Origin: Jatrophihabitans telluris
GTDB taxonomy: Bacteria; Actinomycetota; Actinomycetes; Mycobacteriales; Jatrophihabitantaceae
Assembly: GCF_023516435.1 (NCBI RefSeq)
Contig: NZ_CP097332.1
Coordinates: 124,001-188,000 of the forward strand
Direction: 5' to 3'
Length of the DNA: 64,000 nucleotides
A program made the position numbers and the translations under genes. The notes beneath the pieces were generated by a model that had not been told where the DNA came from, made no database searches, and was given only the letters and a program-made list of their open reading frames with translations. Of the stretch, positions 43,714 through 54,913 are shown piece by piece. Position 1 is the first letter of the stretch; every line of letters begins with the position of its first letter.

Positions 43714-44811
43714 TCAGCGGCGCTTCTTGCTGGGGGCGCGCTTGGCGGCCGGACGTGCGCCCGGACGGGGGGATCGGCTCGCGGGCCGGTTGGTGGTTGC
43801 GCTGGCCCCGGGGGAGGTCGAGCCGGTCGGAGCCGAAGAGCCCGCGCCGTCGGCCGTGGCGAGGTCGTCCAGGGCCGCGGACTTGTCCAACGAGACCGAC
43901 TTAGCGACGCTGCCCCGAGCGTTCTTCGCGTTGGCCGGACGGGCTCCCGGCCGTGGCGCCAAGCTCCGCCCGAGATCATTCGTCTCGGCGACCACGCCCG
44001 CCTTCGCGGGAACCGAAGACGGGTGCGGATGGAACTTGAAGATGTAGAACTGCTGACCCATCGTCCACAGGTTCGAGGTGAACCAGTACAGCAGCACGCC
44101 GAGCGGGAAGATGAACCCCGATCCCAGCACGGAAAGCGGGATACCGACGAGCATCAGTTTCTGGATCATCGCCGCCTGACCCTCGGCCGGCGTCGGTGCG
44201 TTGCGGATGACCGCAAGCTGAGTGACCAGGGTGGCGACCGCAGAGACGATCACGAGTACCAGCGTCACGATCCGGGTGACCGTCGGGTCCCCGCCCAGTT
44301 CGTGGATGCGCGCGGTCGCGGTGTGCAGCGCGGGGGGCAACGGGAACCCGAAGATCGCGGGCAATGGGGCGCCGAACAGCCGGGCATGGATGACCGACTC
44401 GGTCTGGTCCGGAGTCCAGCTGTACAAGGCGTGGGCACCCGGCTTGAGCCGGCGCAGCACGTGCAGCAGGGAGATGAAGATCGGGATCTGCAACAGCATC
44501 GGCAGGCAGCCCGAGATCGGGTTGAAGCCCTCGGACTGCTGCAGCGCCATCATCTCGCGCTGCAGGGCCGCCTTGTCACCCTTGTGCTTGTCCTGCAGCT
44601 TCTTGATCTTCGGCTGCATCTCCTGCATGCGGCGCTGATAGTGCACCTGCTTGATGAAGAATCGGAACAGCAGTAACCGCGCGGTGACGGTGAGCATGAT
44701 GATCGACAGCGCCCAGGTGAGACCTGCATCCGGGTTGAGCCCGATGATGTCGAACAGCTGGTGCCACCGGAGGAGTACCCAGGAGACCGCGGTATATAAC
44801 GGGTTCAGCAT
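43714..44811 (-). CDS. yidC: Membrane protein insertase YidC
   Basis: Encodes 365 residues. The [21 protein letters not shown] start, the RLLLFRFFIKQVHYQRRMQEMQPKIKKLQDKHKGDKAALQREMMALQQSEGFNPISGCLPMLLQIPIFISLLHVL helical core and the LYWFTSNLWTMGQQFYI end fit actinobacterial YidC with a charged cytosolic coiled coil. It inserts and folds membrane proteins, alone or with Sec. A Pro/Ala/Lys-rich tail of about 100 residues ends in PAAKRAPSKKRR, which suits ribosome contact. ATG 44811 overlaps the yidD stop (TGATG). Confidence 0.96.
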   Translation of the reverse strand: MLNPLYTAVSWVLLRWHQLFDIIGLNPDAGLTWALSIIMLTVTARLLLFRFFIKQVHYQRRMQEMQPKIKKLQDKHKGDKAALQREMMALQQSEGFNPISGCLPMLLQIPIFISLLHVLRRLKPGAHALYSWTPDQTESVIHARLFGAPLPAIFGFPLPPALHTATARIHELGGDPTVTRIVTLVLVIVSAVATLVTQLAVIRNAPTPAEGQAAMIQKLMLVGIPLSVLGSGFIFPLGVLLYWFTSNLWTMGQQFYIFKFHPHPSSVPAKAGVVAETNDLGRSLAPRPGARPANAKNARGSVAKSVSLDKSAALDDLATADGAGSSAPTGSTSPGASATTNRPASRSPRPGARPAAKRAPSKKRR

Positions 44812-45128
44812 CAACCAGCCTGTTCTAGGAGAGTTCTCTTCTGCGACGATCCGTCGGGGATTTCGGTTCCGCCGGGCACCGGGTCGTAGCCGCCGCTGTG
44901 CCAGGGATGACACCGACCGATCCGGCGCAATCCCCACCACGCTCCGCGAATCACACCGAAACGAGCAATTGCCTCGGCGGTGTACTCGCTGCAGCTCGGA
45001 AGATAGCGGCACGCACCGGGGCGCTTCGAGCTCCACCCGATCTGGTACGCCGAGATCAGGGCCAAGGCCAGCCGGACGCCTGGTCGGGGTTCACGCCGAG
45101 GCAGGCGTGCGGCTTCGTCGCCGTTCAT
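44811..45128 (-). CDS. yidD: YidD membrane-insertion efficiency factor
   Basis: Encodes 105 residues. The YidD signature [63 protein letters not shown] is complete, with three conserved cysteines and the tryptophan pair. It assists YidC-dependent insertion at the membrane. ATG 45128 overlaps the rnpA stop by four bases, and its own stop overlaps yidC. Confidence 0.95.
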   Translation of the reverse strand: MNGDEAARLPRREPRPGVRLALALISAYQIGWSSKRPGACRYLPSCSEYTAEAIARFGVIRGAWWGLRRIGRCHPWHSGGYDPVPGGTEIPDGSSQKRTLLEQAG

Positions 45129-45472
45129 GGGCGAACACCGCCGGACAAGCGCTGCAACGCCCGGTCGAGATCGCGGCCCAGCTCGACCGAGGCACGGTCG
45201 GCCGACTCCGGGAGGGCACGCACGACAACTCGAGCCCCGACCGGGACCTGGTCGAGGCGAGCGGCCAGTTGAGCTCGCAGTCGGCGAGCGACTCGGTGCC
45301 GGACGACACTCGGGCCGACCGACTTACCGACGACCAGACCGACGAGGGTGTCGCGCGCTTCAGCGGCCGTGGACAGATACACCACAAGGTCGCCACACCG
45401 GGTGCGGCGACCTCGACGCGTCACCGCAGCGAAGTCGGCACTCGATCGCATCCGGTGCGCTGCGGGAAGCAT
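45125..45472 (-). CDS. rnpA: Ribonuclease P protein component
   Basis: Encodes 115 residues. [23 protein letters not shown] at the N-terminus and the RNR-like motif [22 protein letters not shown] identify RnpA, which helps the RNase P RNA cleave tRNA 5' leaders. The open frame reaches 45754, but the upstream part is antisense to nothing conserved and covers rpmH. ATG 45472 lies 20 bases after the rpmH stop and is the family start. It is co-transcribed with rpmH, yidD and yidC. Confidence 0.94.
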   Translation of the reverse strand: MLPAAHRMRSSADFAAVTRRGRRTRCGDLVVYLSTAAEARDTLVGLVVGKSVGPSVVRHRVARRLRAQLAARLDQVPVGARVVVRALPESADRASVELGRDLDRALQRLSGGVRP

Positions 45473-45492
45473 GGCAAATAGAGCCGGTCGGC

Positions 45493-45630
45493 TCAGGCCG
45501 ACAGCTCGCTGCGGCCCTTGCGACGACGGGTCGACAGGATGGCGCGACCGGCGCGGGTGCGCATCCGCAGACGGAAGCCGTGGGTCTTGGCCCGACGGCG
45601 GTTGTTCGGCTGGAAAGTCCGCTTGCTCAC
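45493..45630 (-). CDS. rpmH: 50S ribosomal protein L34
   Basis: Encodes 45 residues: [20 protein letters not shown] then [19 protein letters not shown], the invariant L34 sequence, ending ELSA. GTG 45630 has GGAG seven bases upstream. It is the first gene of the rpmH-rnpA-yidD-yidC cluster, transcribed away from dnaA. Confidence 0.97.
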   Translation of the reverse strand: MSKRTFQPNNRRRAKTHGFRLRMRTRAGRAILSTRRRKGRSELSA

Positions 45631-46253
45631 GGTGGCGCTCCATCAATTCAGCTCGTCCAGCGGGTGATGCACCCGCTGAGTTGGTGTGACTCAGCCCCGA
45701 TGGAGCCAGTAGTCGATCAGCACAGGCAGTGCCTCCCGGAAAGGGAGGGCACACGAGGTCTCAACGGTACGGATCGGACCCCGCCGAGGTCAAACCGGAG
45801 CCGCTGGGTACGCAGCGTACCGAGCAAAATCGCGCACCTTAGTGGGATCCGGAAAGCCGCCTTCGGCGACACGCCGCTTAGCAGGCGGAAATCGCTCGGT
45901 TTCGGCGCCCCGGGATTGTGGGTAGCCGCCGGACGCTGTTACGTTGTCGGCTCGAACTAAATGAACCACGGATCCAAGCCGCGGCTCGAACGGGTCATCA
46001 ATCCCTCCTCGGGACGACTTCTCAGGACGACTACTGAGGCCGCCCCCAAAGGACTGTCACCCCTGTTCGGGTGCACCTCACGGTGCGCCGGAGAGGCATC
46101 ACCACGTCTTCGTCCGACGTGGCCTTCTTCGTCCCCTCCACACGCTGTGGAAAAAGCTGTGGATACATCCGTGGTACGGCCGCCAGGCCGCAGTCCGCCC
46201 GGCCTTCTCGTCAGGCCGAGCTGTGGCTGGACGAGCGAGGGAGTTGGACTGTA
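45631..46253. other. rpmH-dnaA intergenic region with DnaA-box-like sites
   Basis: About 620 bases containing the divergent rpmH and dnaA promoters. Two DnaA-box-like nonamers lie 90-110 bases before dnaA: TGTGGAAAA (46146-46154) and TGTGGATAC (46158-46166), the latter one mismatch from the complement of TTATCCACA. An inverted repeat GGTACG-CAG-CGTACC is at 45807-45821. A 97-codon ORF ending at the dnaA start shows no family features and is not called. Confidence 0.6.
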
Positions 46254-47930
46254 GTGCCGGACGATCTCGCAGATCTTGCCGACGTGTGGAATAACGCGAT
46301 CACCCAGTTGGACGATCCATCGGTCCGACCGCATCAACGAGCCTGGCTGAGCCTGACCCGACCGATCGGTTTGCTTCAGGACACCGCTCTGCTGGCCGCG
46401 CCGAATCCGTACGCCAAGGACTACCTGGAGAACAACCTCCGGCCGCTGATCATCTCAGCGCTGACCGAGGCGCTGGGACGCGAGATCAACGTCGCCGTCA
46501 CCGTCCAGGCCATCGAGTCCGAACCTGAGCGTCCCCACGCCGGTGACGAGTCGGCCGTCCGCGCTGAGCCGACCAGCCGGCCCAATACCTCGACCGGCTA
46601 CGGCCTGGGCTTCAGCTCCGGGTACGGCACGGCCTTCGACGAGCTCGACCGCATCGACACCCGGCGCGATACCCGTCCCGAGGCTCGGCTGGACTCACGG
46701 GGCGAGCCCCGCACCGACAACCGTCCCGGGGCGGGTAGCGACTCCCGCTTCGATTCCGGCGACGAGGGCGGCCACGACACGGTCGAGGACATCGACGCCT
46801 ACGACCGCTTCACGACCGACGACCAGCACGGTTACGGCCTGTTCTCCAACGGAACCCACCGTGCCGGTGCCGAACAGGGTGGCCGCCTCGACGCCGAGGC
46901 CAGGCTGAACCCGAAGTACACCTTCGAGACCTTCGTACCCGGCTCGTCCAACCGCTTCGCCCACGCTGCCGCCGTAGCGGTGGCCGAGGCGCCGGCCAAG
47001 GCGTACAACCCGCTGTTCATCTACGGTGATTCCGGCCTGGGCAAGACCCACCTGCTGCACGCGATCGGGGCCTACGGTCGCCGGCTCGAACCCACCATGC
47101 GGGTGCGTTACGTCTCCAGCGAGGAATTCACCAACGACTTCATCAACTCGGTCCGCATCAACGACGTTCAGTCCTTCCAACGTCGTTATCGCGATGTGGA
47201 CCTCCTGCTGATCGACGACATCCAGTTCCTGGAACGGGCCGAGCAGACACAGGAGGCGTTCTTCCACACCTTCAACACCCTGCAGTTGGCGAACAAGCAG
47301 ATCGTCATCTCCTGCGACCGCAAGCCCGAGCAGTTGGCCGGGCTGCAGAACCGCCTGGTGACGCGATTCAAGTCCGGTCTCATCACCGACGTGCAGGCGC
47401 CCGACCTCGAACTGCGGATCGCGATCCTGCGCAAGAAGGCCGCCAAGGACGGGATGACGCTGCAACCGGGCGTCATGGAGTTCATCGCGTCGAAGATCCA
47501 GACCAACATCCGCGAGCTCGAGGGCGCCCTGATCCGCGTGGTGGCCTTCGCCTCGCTGAACAAGCAGGAGATCGACCTCAAGCTCGCCGAGATCGTCCTG
47601 AAGGACTTGATCTCCGAGTCGGACCGCCCCGAGATCACCGCCCCGACCATCATGGCCGTCACGGCCGAGTACTTCGGGATCAGCATCGACGACCTCACCA
47701 GCTCCTCGCGTACCCGGGTGCTCGTGACGGCCCGCCAGATCGCCATGTACCTGTGCCGCGAGCTGACCGAGCTGTCGCTGCCCAAGATCGGCCAGACCTT
47801 CGGCGGACGCGATCACACCACCGTGATGCACGCCGAGCGCAAGATCCGGTCGCTGATGACTGAACGGCGCAACGTCTACAACCAGATCACCGAGCTCACC
47901 AGCCGGATTCGCACCCGTGCTCGCTCCTGA
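46254..47930 (+). CDS. dnaA: Chromosomal replication initiator DnaA
   Basis: Encodes 558 residues. Domain I (about 1-95) begins VVPDDLADLADVWNNAITQLDD and is followed by a long acidic/Arg-rich linker domain II (DTRRDTRPEARLDSRGEPR repeats). Domain III is AAA+: Walker A YGDSGLGKTHLLHAIGA, Walker B LLIDDIQFLE and the arginine-finger region NRLVTRFKSGL. Domain IV has the DnaA signature GGRDHTTVMHAERKI. It opens oriC and loads DnaB. GTG 46254 with GGGAG upstream is the start; the frame runs further back to 46071 without DnaA similarity. Confidence 0.96.
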   Translation: MPDDLADLADVWNNAITQLDDPSVRPHQRAWLSLTRPIGLLQDTALLAAPNPYAKDYLENNLRPLIISALTEALGREINVAVTVQAIESEPERPHAGDESAVRAEPTSRPNTSTGYGLGFSSGYGTAFDELDRIDTRRDTRPEARLDSRGEPRTDNRPGAGSDSRFDSGDEGGHDTVEDIDAYDRFTTDDQHGYGLFSNGTHRAGAEQGGRLDAEARLNPKYTFETFVPGSSNRFAHAAAVAVAEAPAKAYNPLFIYGDSGLGKTHLLHAIGAYGRRLEPTMRVRYVSSEEFTNDFINSVRINDVQSFQRRYRDVDLLLIDDIQFLERAEQTQEAFFHTFNTLQLANKQIVISCDRKPEQLAGLQNRLVTRFKSGLITDVQAPDLELRIAILRKKAAKDGMTLQPGVMEFIASKIQTNIRELEGALIRVVAFASLNKQEIDLKLAEIVLKDLISESDRPEITAPTIMAVTAEYFGISIDDLTSSSRTRVLVTARQIAMYLCRELTELSLPKIGQTFGGRDHTTVMHAERKIRSLMTERRNVYNQITELTSRIRTRARS

Positions 47931-48372
47931 ACGCCGCGGCGCCGAGCCGTCCGACGTCGGATTCGGCTATCCCCAACGTGTGAACACTGTTGTGGACAAC
48001 CCCGGGGGTCAGTGTGGACGACGGGTTCCTGTCATTCGTTGTCCACGTGCCGGTCACTGTTGCCCACCGGTTGCCGGTCGCTCACCCACAGGGCGCCGGC
48101 CCGCCAGCCGGGGGCCAGGAGCGGTTTCCCACAGCATCCACAGCCCTTATGACGACGATGACAGATATTTATTAATGAATGACAAGTACTCGAAATACGG
48201 GCTGGGGACGGTGGGGACAACATCAGTCGATCGCCGGTGGGAATACGCTGTCCGTCCCGACCGTGTCGACGTGTCCGTGTAACTCGCCGCCCACCGGCGC
48301 GAACCGACGCGAACGTCAGCGTGGCCGGATCCCCGCTCGTACCACCCGCATGTTGTTGACCCTGGAGGATTG
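47931..48372. other. Replication origin (oriC)
   Basis: The dnaA-dnaN gap carries DnaA boxes on both strands: TTGTCCACA as its complement at 47991-47999, TGTGGACGA 48013-48021, TTGTCCACG 48039-48047, TTGCCCACC 48060-48068, TTTCCCACA 48125-48133 and a weaker GCATCCACA 48134-48142, plus TGGGGACAA 48212-48220. An AT-rich stretch with TATTTATTAATGAAT (48166-48180) is the likely unwinding element. Arrangement and position match actinobacterial oriC. Confidence 0.93.
48164..48183. other. AT-rich DNA unwinding element in oriC
   Basis: The 20 bases around GATATTTATTAATGAATG are the most AT-rich run in the origin, immediately right of the main DnaA-box group. Confidence 0.7.
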
Positions 48373-49503
48373 ATGAAGTTCCGGATCGAGCGCGACGCCC
48401 TCGCCGACGCCGTGGCCTGGTCAGCGCGCAGCTTGCCGGCCCGCCCGGCCGCTCCGGTCCTGGCCGGCCTCCTGCTCGACGTCACCGATGACCAGCTCTC
48501 GATCTCCGGCTTCGACTACGAGGTCTCCACCCAGGCTGGACTCGAGGTGCAGGCCGGTTCGTCGGGGCGTGCCCTGGTGTCCGGTCGACTGCTGGCCGAC
48601 ATCACCAAAGCCCTGCCGGCGCATCCCGTCGAGGTCAGCGCGGACGGGTCCCGGGTGAGCATCACCTGCGGGAGCGCCAAGTTCACGCTGCCGACCATGC
48701 CGGACGAGGACTACCCCCGGTTGCCCGATATGCCGACCACCGCCGGCACGGTGAGCTCGTCGGTATTCGCCCGAGCGGTCTCGCAGGTCGCCGTCGCCGC
48801 GGGCAAGGACGACACGCTCCCGATGCTGACCGGCGTCCGGATGGAGATCGACGGCGAGCGGGTGACGCTGGCGGCGACCGACCGTTACCGCTTGGCGGTC
48901 CGGGAACTCACCTGGAATCCGGCCTCGACGGGCAACGCCGAGCTGGCGGTGCTGGTCCCGGCGCGCACCCTGGCCGATGCCGCCAAGAGCCTGACCGGCG
49001 ACGCCGAACTGTCGATCGCCCTGGCCACCAGTGGGGCCGGGGAGGGAATCATCGGTTTCGCCGGTACCGGCCGGCGGACGACCACCCGACTGCTGGACGC
49101 GCAGTTCCCGCCGTATCGAACGTTGCTGCCCACCGATTTCTCGGTGACCGCCGAGGTTTCGGTCGCCGCGCTCACCGAGGCGGTCAAGCGGGTGGCTTTG
49201 GTGGCCGATCGCGGCAACCCGGTCCGGTTGGACTTCTCCGATGGTGGCCTGACCTTGACCGCCGGCGGCGATGACGAGGGCAAGGCCGAGGAGAATCTCG
49301 AGGTCGACTACTCCGGGGAAGCGATCACCACCGCGTTCAACCCGACCTTCCTGCTCGAAGGCCTCGGAGCGATCGAGGCACCCATCGCTCGGTTGTTGTT
49401 CACCACGCCCACGAAGCCGGCCGTGATCCGTCCCGCCGGAGCCGAAGGCGCCCCCGGTTCGGACTACACCTACCTGATCATGCCGGTGCGTCTGCCGGGC
49501 TGA
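48373..49503 (+). CDS. dnaN: DNA polymerase III beta subunit (sliding clamp)
   Basis: Encodes 376 residues with the three repeated clamp domains. Family segments are [33 protein letters not shown], the [11 protein letters not shown] strand, [26 protein letters not shown] and [13 protein letters not shown], ending with the canonical [10 protein letters not shown]. It is the processivity clamp for DNA polymerase III. ATG 48373 has GGAGG six bases upstream. The last 9 bases and the stop are duplicated downstream (49525-49540). Confidence 0.97.
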   Translation: MKFRIERDALADAVAWSARSLPARPAAPVLAGLLLDVTDDQLSISGFDYEVSTQAGLEVQAGSSGRALVSGRLLADITKALPAHPVEVSADGSRVSITCGSAKFTLPTMPDEDYPRLPDMPTTAGTVSSSVFARAVSQVAVAAGKDDTLPMLTGVRMEIDGERVTLAATDRYRLAVRELTWNPASTGNAELAVLVPARTLADAAKSLTGDAELSIALATSGAGEGIIGFAGTGRRTTTRLLDAQFPPYRTLLPTDFSVTAEVSVAALTEAVKRVALVADRGNPVRLDFSDGGLTLTAGGDDEGKAEENLEVDYSGEAITTAFNPTFLLEGLGAIEAPIARLLFTTPTKPAVIRPAGAEGAPGSDYTYLIMPVRLPG

Positions 49504-49540
49504 GTCGACCCTCCGGTAGGCGACCTGCCGGGCTGAGTCG
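49492..49540. repeat. Direct 16-base repeat spanning the dnaN stop codon
   Basis: CTGCCGGGCTGAGTCG occurs at 49492-49507, where it includes the dnaN TGA, and again at 49525-49540. The repeat duplicates the final codons and stop. Confidence 0.75.
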
Positions 49541-49664
49541 GCCGGGCGGGCTGCGCGCCACACCCACCCGGGTCTATGTTGGCAAGCGATTTCGTTAAGC
49601 GGTTTCAGCAGGGGAGCGCCTAGCCTCTAGGTCTCACAAGCTCGGACGGGAAAGTGGGCACGGT

Positions 49665-50615
49665 ATGCAGATCGGTCTGATCGGACTCGGCAAGATGGGC
49701 GGCAACATGGCCCAGCGGATCCGCAACGGAGGACACGAGGTCGTCGGCTACGACCGTTCGGAGACCTCCCCGCGGGACGTCAGCTCCCTGGAGGAGCTCA
49801 TCGGTGCCCTGCAAGCTCCTCGTGCCGTATGGGTCATGGTGCCCGCCGGTCAGCCGACGGATGAGGTCATCCAGACCCTCAAGGGCCTGCTCGACGAGGG
49901 CGACATCGTCATCGACGGCGGCAACACCAAGTACACCGACGATGCCATCCACGCCAAGCAGTTGGCCGAAAAGAGCATCGGCTTCGTCGATGCCGGGGTG
50001 TCCGGCGGCGTGTGGGGCCTTCAGAACGGCTACGCGCTGATGGTGGGCGGCTCGGCCGAGGACGTCGGCCGCGTGCAACCGATCTTCGACGCACTGAAGC
50101 CCTCGGGTGACTCCGGTTTCGTGCATGCCGGTCCGGTCGGCGCTGGTCACTTCGCCAAGATGGTCCACAACGGTATCGAGTACGGCATCATGCAGGCCTT
50201 CGCCGAGGGCTACGAACTGATGGACGCCTCACCCATCCTGGAGAACGTCACCGAGACGTTCGCGTCGTGGGAGAACGGGACCGTCATCCGGTCCTGGCTG
50301 CTCGACCTGGCCGTCCGGGCGTTGCACGCAGACCCGGGCCTGAAGTCCATCAAGGGTTATGCCGCCGATTCCGGCGAGGGTCGCTGGACCGTCGAGGCCG
50401 CCATCGAGAACGCGGTCCCGCTGCCCGTGATCACCGCCTCGCTCTACGCCCGCTTCGCCTCGCGCCAGGACGACTCACCGGCGATGAAGATGGTCGCCGC
50501 CCTGCGTAACCAGTTCGGTGGCCACGCGGTCGAATCGGCCAGTGACGCCGCCCCGGCCCAAACGCCGGGCGAGGCCGCCAAGACGGCCGCTGCCGCGAGC
50601 CCGAACGCATCCTGA
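49665..50615 (+). CDS. gnd: 6-phosphogluconate dehydrogenase (decarboxylating, short form)
   Basis: Encodes 316 residues, the shorter GndA/YqeC-type form found next to dnaN in actinobacteria. The Rossmann start QIGLIGLGKMGGNMAQRI, the VIDGGNTKYTDDAI strand, the VDAGVSGGVWGLQNGYALMVGG motif and the catalytic GHFAKMVHNGIEYGIMQ identify it. It produces ribulose 5-phosphate and NADPH or NADH in the pentose phosphate pathway. The C-terminal Ala-rich tail is short. It has a separate upstream region (49504-49664) and precedes recF by 53 bases. Confidence 0.93.
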   Translation: MQIGLIGLGKMGGNMAQRIRNGGHEVVGYDRSETSPRDVSSLEELIGALQAPRAVWVMVPAGQPTDEVIQTLKGLLDEGDIVIDGGNTKYTDDAIHAKQLAEKSIGFVDAGVSGGVWGLQNGYALMVGGSAEDVGRVQPIFDALKPSGDSGFVHAGPVGAGHFAKMVHNGIEYGIMQAFAEGYELMDASPILENVTETFASWENGTVIRSWLLDLAVRALHADPGLKSIKGYAADSGEGRWTVEAAIENAVPLPVITASLYARFASRQDDSPAMKMVAALRNQFGGHAVESASDAAPAQTPGEAAKTAAAASPNAS

Positions 50616-50668
50616 AAGTCGATCCGAACACGCCGGCTGTCAGCCGGTCGGCAAGTAGCGTGTGAGCC

Positions 50669-51862
50669 GTGTACGTCCAGCACCTGTCGGTGGCCGACTT
50701 CCGTAGCTGGCCGCGAGCCGACCTTGCCTTCGACCCGGGCGTGAGCGTGCTCGTCGGGGCCAACGGGCAGGGCAAGACGAACCTGCTGGAGGCGCTGGGC
50801 TACCTGTCGACCCTCGGAAGCCACCGGGTGTCGACCGACGCTCCGCTGATCCGGTCGGGAGCCGACACCGCGGTGGTTCAGGCGGCCGTCGTGAACGACG
50901 GCCGCCAGTTGGTCCTCGAGGTCGCCATCACGGCCGGGCGGGCGAACAAGGCCAAGCTCAACCGCTCACCGGTCACCAGGCCCCGCGACATCCTCGGCGG
51001 CCTGCGGACAGTGCTGTTCGCTCCTGAGGATCTCGCGGTGGTTCGCGGCGATCCGTCTGAGCGTCGCCGGTTCCTCGACGAGGTCCTCGTGCAACGCACG
51101 CCGCGGCTCGCCGGGGTACGAGCCGACTACGACCGGGTGCTCAAGCAACGTGCCGCGCTGCTGAAGACCGCAGGCGCGGCTCGACGTGCCGGTGGCGCCG
51201 GTGACCTGCGCACGTTGGACGTGTGGGACGGACATCTGGCCGAGCACGGCGCGCAACTTCTGGCCGCGCGCCTCGATCTGGTCCGGGCCCTGCGTCCGTA
51301 CGCCGAGGAGGCCTATACCCGTATCGCGCCGGAAAACCGCGCGTCGCCTCCCCTACGGTCGCCGTTCGGCTTGCGTTATGTCAGCTCGATCGATTCCGCG
51401 CTGCCGTCCGGGTCCGGCCCGGAGGTGGGCAATGGGGACCTCGAGTCGGAGATTCCGACGATCGGCGTGCTCACCGCGGCTCTGCTCGCCGAGTTGGCTC
51501 GGGTCCGGGCGAGCGAGATCGAGCGAGGGGTGTCCCTGGTCGGGCCGCACCGTGACGAACTCGAACTGTCCCTGAACGGGCTGCCCATCCGCGGTTACGC
51601 CAGCCACGGTGAGGGCTGGTCGGCCGCCCTGGCCCTCCGGCTGGCCTGTTTCGATCTGCTCGGTTCCGATGGAGCCGAGCCGGTGCTCATCCTCGATGAC
51701 GTGTTCGCCGAGCTCGACCGGACGCGGCGGCAGGCGCTGGCGGCGCTGGCCGGCAAGGCGGAGCAGGTGTTGATTTCGGCTGCAGTCGTGGACGATGTCC
51801 CCGAGGAGCTGTCGGGGGCTCGTTTCGACATCGCTGACGGTGAGGTGCGCCGTGTCGTCTGA
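50669..51862 (+). CDS. recF: DNA replication and repair protein RecF
   Basis: Encodes 397 residues of the SMC-like ABC ATPase RecF: Walker [20 protein letters not shown], the D-loop/signature region [22 protein letters not shown] and Walker [14 protein letters not shown]. It loads RecA onto gaps with RecO and RecR. GTG 50669 is the start ([14 protein letters not shown]). It forms part of the conserved dnaN-gnd-recF-dciA-gyrB-gyrA order. A DnaA-box cluster follows it. Confidence 0.95.
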   Translation: MYVQHLSVADFRSWPRADLAFDPGVSVLVGANGQGKTNLLEALGYLSTLGSHRVSTDAPLIRSGADTAVVQAAVVNDGRQLVLEVAITAGRANKAKLNRSPVTRPRDILGGLRTVLFAPEDLAVVRGDPSERRRFLDEVLVQRTPRLAGVRADYDRVLKQRAALLKTAGAARRAGGAGDLRTLDVWDGHLAEHGAQLLAARLDLVRALRPYAEEAYTRIAPENRASPPLRSPFGLRYVSSIDSALPSGSGPEVGNGDLESEIPTIGVLTAALLAELARVRASEIERGVSLVGPHRDELELSLNGLPIRGYASHGEGWSAALALRLACFDLLGSDGAEPVLILDDVFAELDRTRRQALAALAGKAEQVLISAAVVDDVPEELSGARFDIADGEVRRVV

Positions 51863-51924
51863 GGGCCATGACGCTGCGTCGCCAGACAAGGACGCAGCGG
51901 ATCGCGCGCGGAGCCGGAGCGAAG

Positions 51925-52013
51925 ATATCCACACCAACAATGCGCAATATCCCGACATTTCCGGCAGGTTATCCCCAGATGTTGGTCTTTCGTCCACAGA
52001 AGACTGTGGACGA
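51925..52013. promoter_or_regulatory. Second DnaA-box cluster between recF and dciA
   Basis: Four DnaA-box-like nonamers lie within 89 bases: ATATCCACA 51925-51933, TTATCCCCA 51969-51977, TCGTCCACA 51990-51998 and its inverse TGTGGACGA 52005-52013. Each is one mismatch from a TTATCCACA or TTGTCCACA box. The last two form a perfect 10-bp hairpin. The TCGTCCACA variant also occurs in oriC. Confidence 0.65.
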
Positions 52014-52022
52014 GGTGACCCG

Positions 52023-52562
52023 GTGGACGATGGTGAGCCCGGCGACGTGGAGCCCGACTCCACGGGTTCGGGGGACATGGCGGCCGGTGCGCTGGCCGCG
52101 GCCCGCGCGATGGCAACCGGGCAAGGCGCGGCCCGCGCGCGCGCGGTTCGTCGTCGCCGCCGGCGCAACCCCGACGGTCCGAGCTACAGCGGTGCCCGAC
52201 CCGACGAACGGGATCCGGTTGCGATCGGCTCGATCGTCGGCAAGGCGGTCGGCGAGCTCGGCTGGGTCGGGCCGCTGGCCGAAGCCCGGCTGATGTCACA
52301 GTGGGACACCGTGGTCGGCGCGGACATCGCCGCGCGGTGCCGGCCGGTCAGTCTGGCCGATGGTGAACTCCGGGTCCAGGCCGAATCCACGGCGTGGGCA
52401 ACGCAGTTGAGACTGATGGCGCCTCAGATCCTGGCCCGCATCACCGCCGACCTGCCCCGCGGCCTGGTCAAGCGCATCTCCATCTCGGGACCGTCCGGGC
52501 CGAGTTGGAAGCACGGGCCGTGGGCGATGCGCGGCCGGGGCGTGCGCGACACGTACGGATAG
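52023..52562 (+). CDS. dciA: DUF721 protein DciA (DnaB-loading factor)
   Basis: Encodes 179 residues. The DUF721 core (PVAIGSIVGKAVGELGWVGPLAEARLMSQWDTVVGADIAARCRPVSLADGELRVQAESTAWATQLRLM) and the end GPSGPSWKHGPWAMRGRGVRDTYG match actinobacterial DciA, which interacts with DnaB during helicase loading. GTG 52023 is preferred: GAGG lies just upstream, and the region before it has third-position GC of only 44 percent (14 of 32 codons). A longer start at GTG 51852, overlapping recF, cannot be excluded. Confidence 0.85.
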   Translation: MDDGEPGDVEPDSTGSGDMAAGALAAARAMATGQGAARARAVRRRRRRNPDGPSYSGARPDERDPVAIGSIVGKAVGELGWVGPLAEARLMSQWDTVVGADIAARCRPVSLADGELRVQAESTAWATQLRLMAPQILARITADLPRGLVKRISISGPSGPSWKHGPWAMRGRGVRDTYG

Positions 52563-52568
52563 CCTGCC

Positions 52569-52622
52569 GATCGCCCGGCCCGCCCTGATCGCCTGGCCCG
52601 CCCTGATCGCCTGGCCCGCCCC
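52569..52622. repeat. 18-bp tandem repeat downstream of dciA
   Basis: Three copies of GATCGCCTGGCCCGCCCT-type sequence begin at 52569, 52587 and 52605, directly after the dciA stop. The first differs by one base. Confidence 0.85.
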
Positions 52623-52783
52623 GACCGGGTAGGCCCGGGGTGTCCAGGCCGGGCGCGTGGGCCTGTACGGCCCCAAAGTGGCTGGTCGGATCGCTGGCGA
52701 GTCTCCGGAGCCAGCGCAGCCGTGAAAATCGCTCTGTGACACGTACAGCGGCCTGCCAACGGGTTTTTGTCAGCCGCTCCTAG

Positions 52784-54841
<2,058 letters not shown>

Positions 54842-54913
54842 CGGGTCCGCGCTCCGCCACCCGAAGCACGAATCGCCCGTGTTCGCCGATGGAATGTGTT
54901 CTGAAAGGTCATC

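Noticed and set aside
45961-46254. 97-codon ORF ending at the dnaA start
   Set aside because: It has no family similarity that I can see, overlaps DnaA-box-like sequence, and is better explained as the dnaA leader.
46254-47930. Frameshift in dnaA linker because of its Arg/Asp-rich repeats
   Set aside because: The frame is continuous with all four domains, and variable domain II is normal for actinobacteria.
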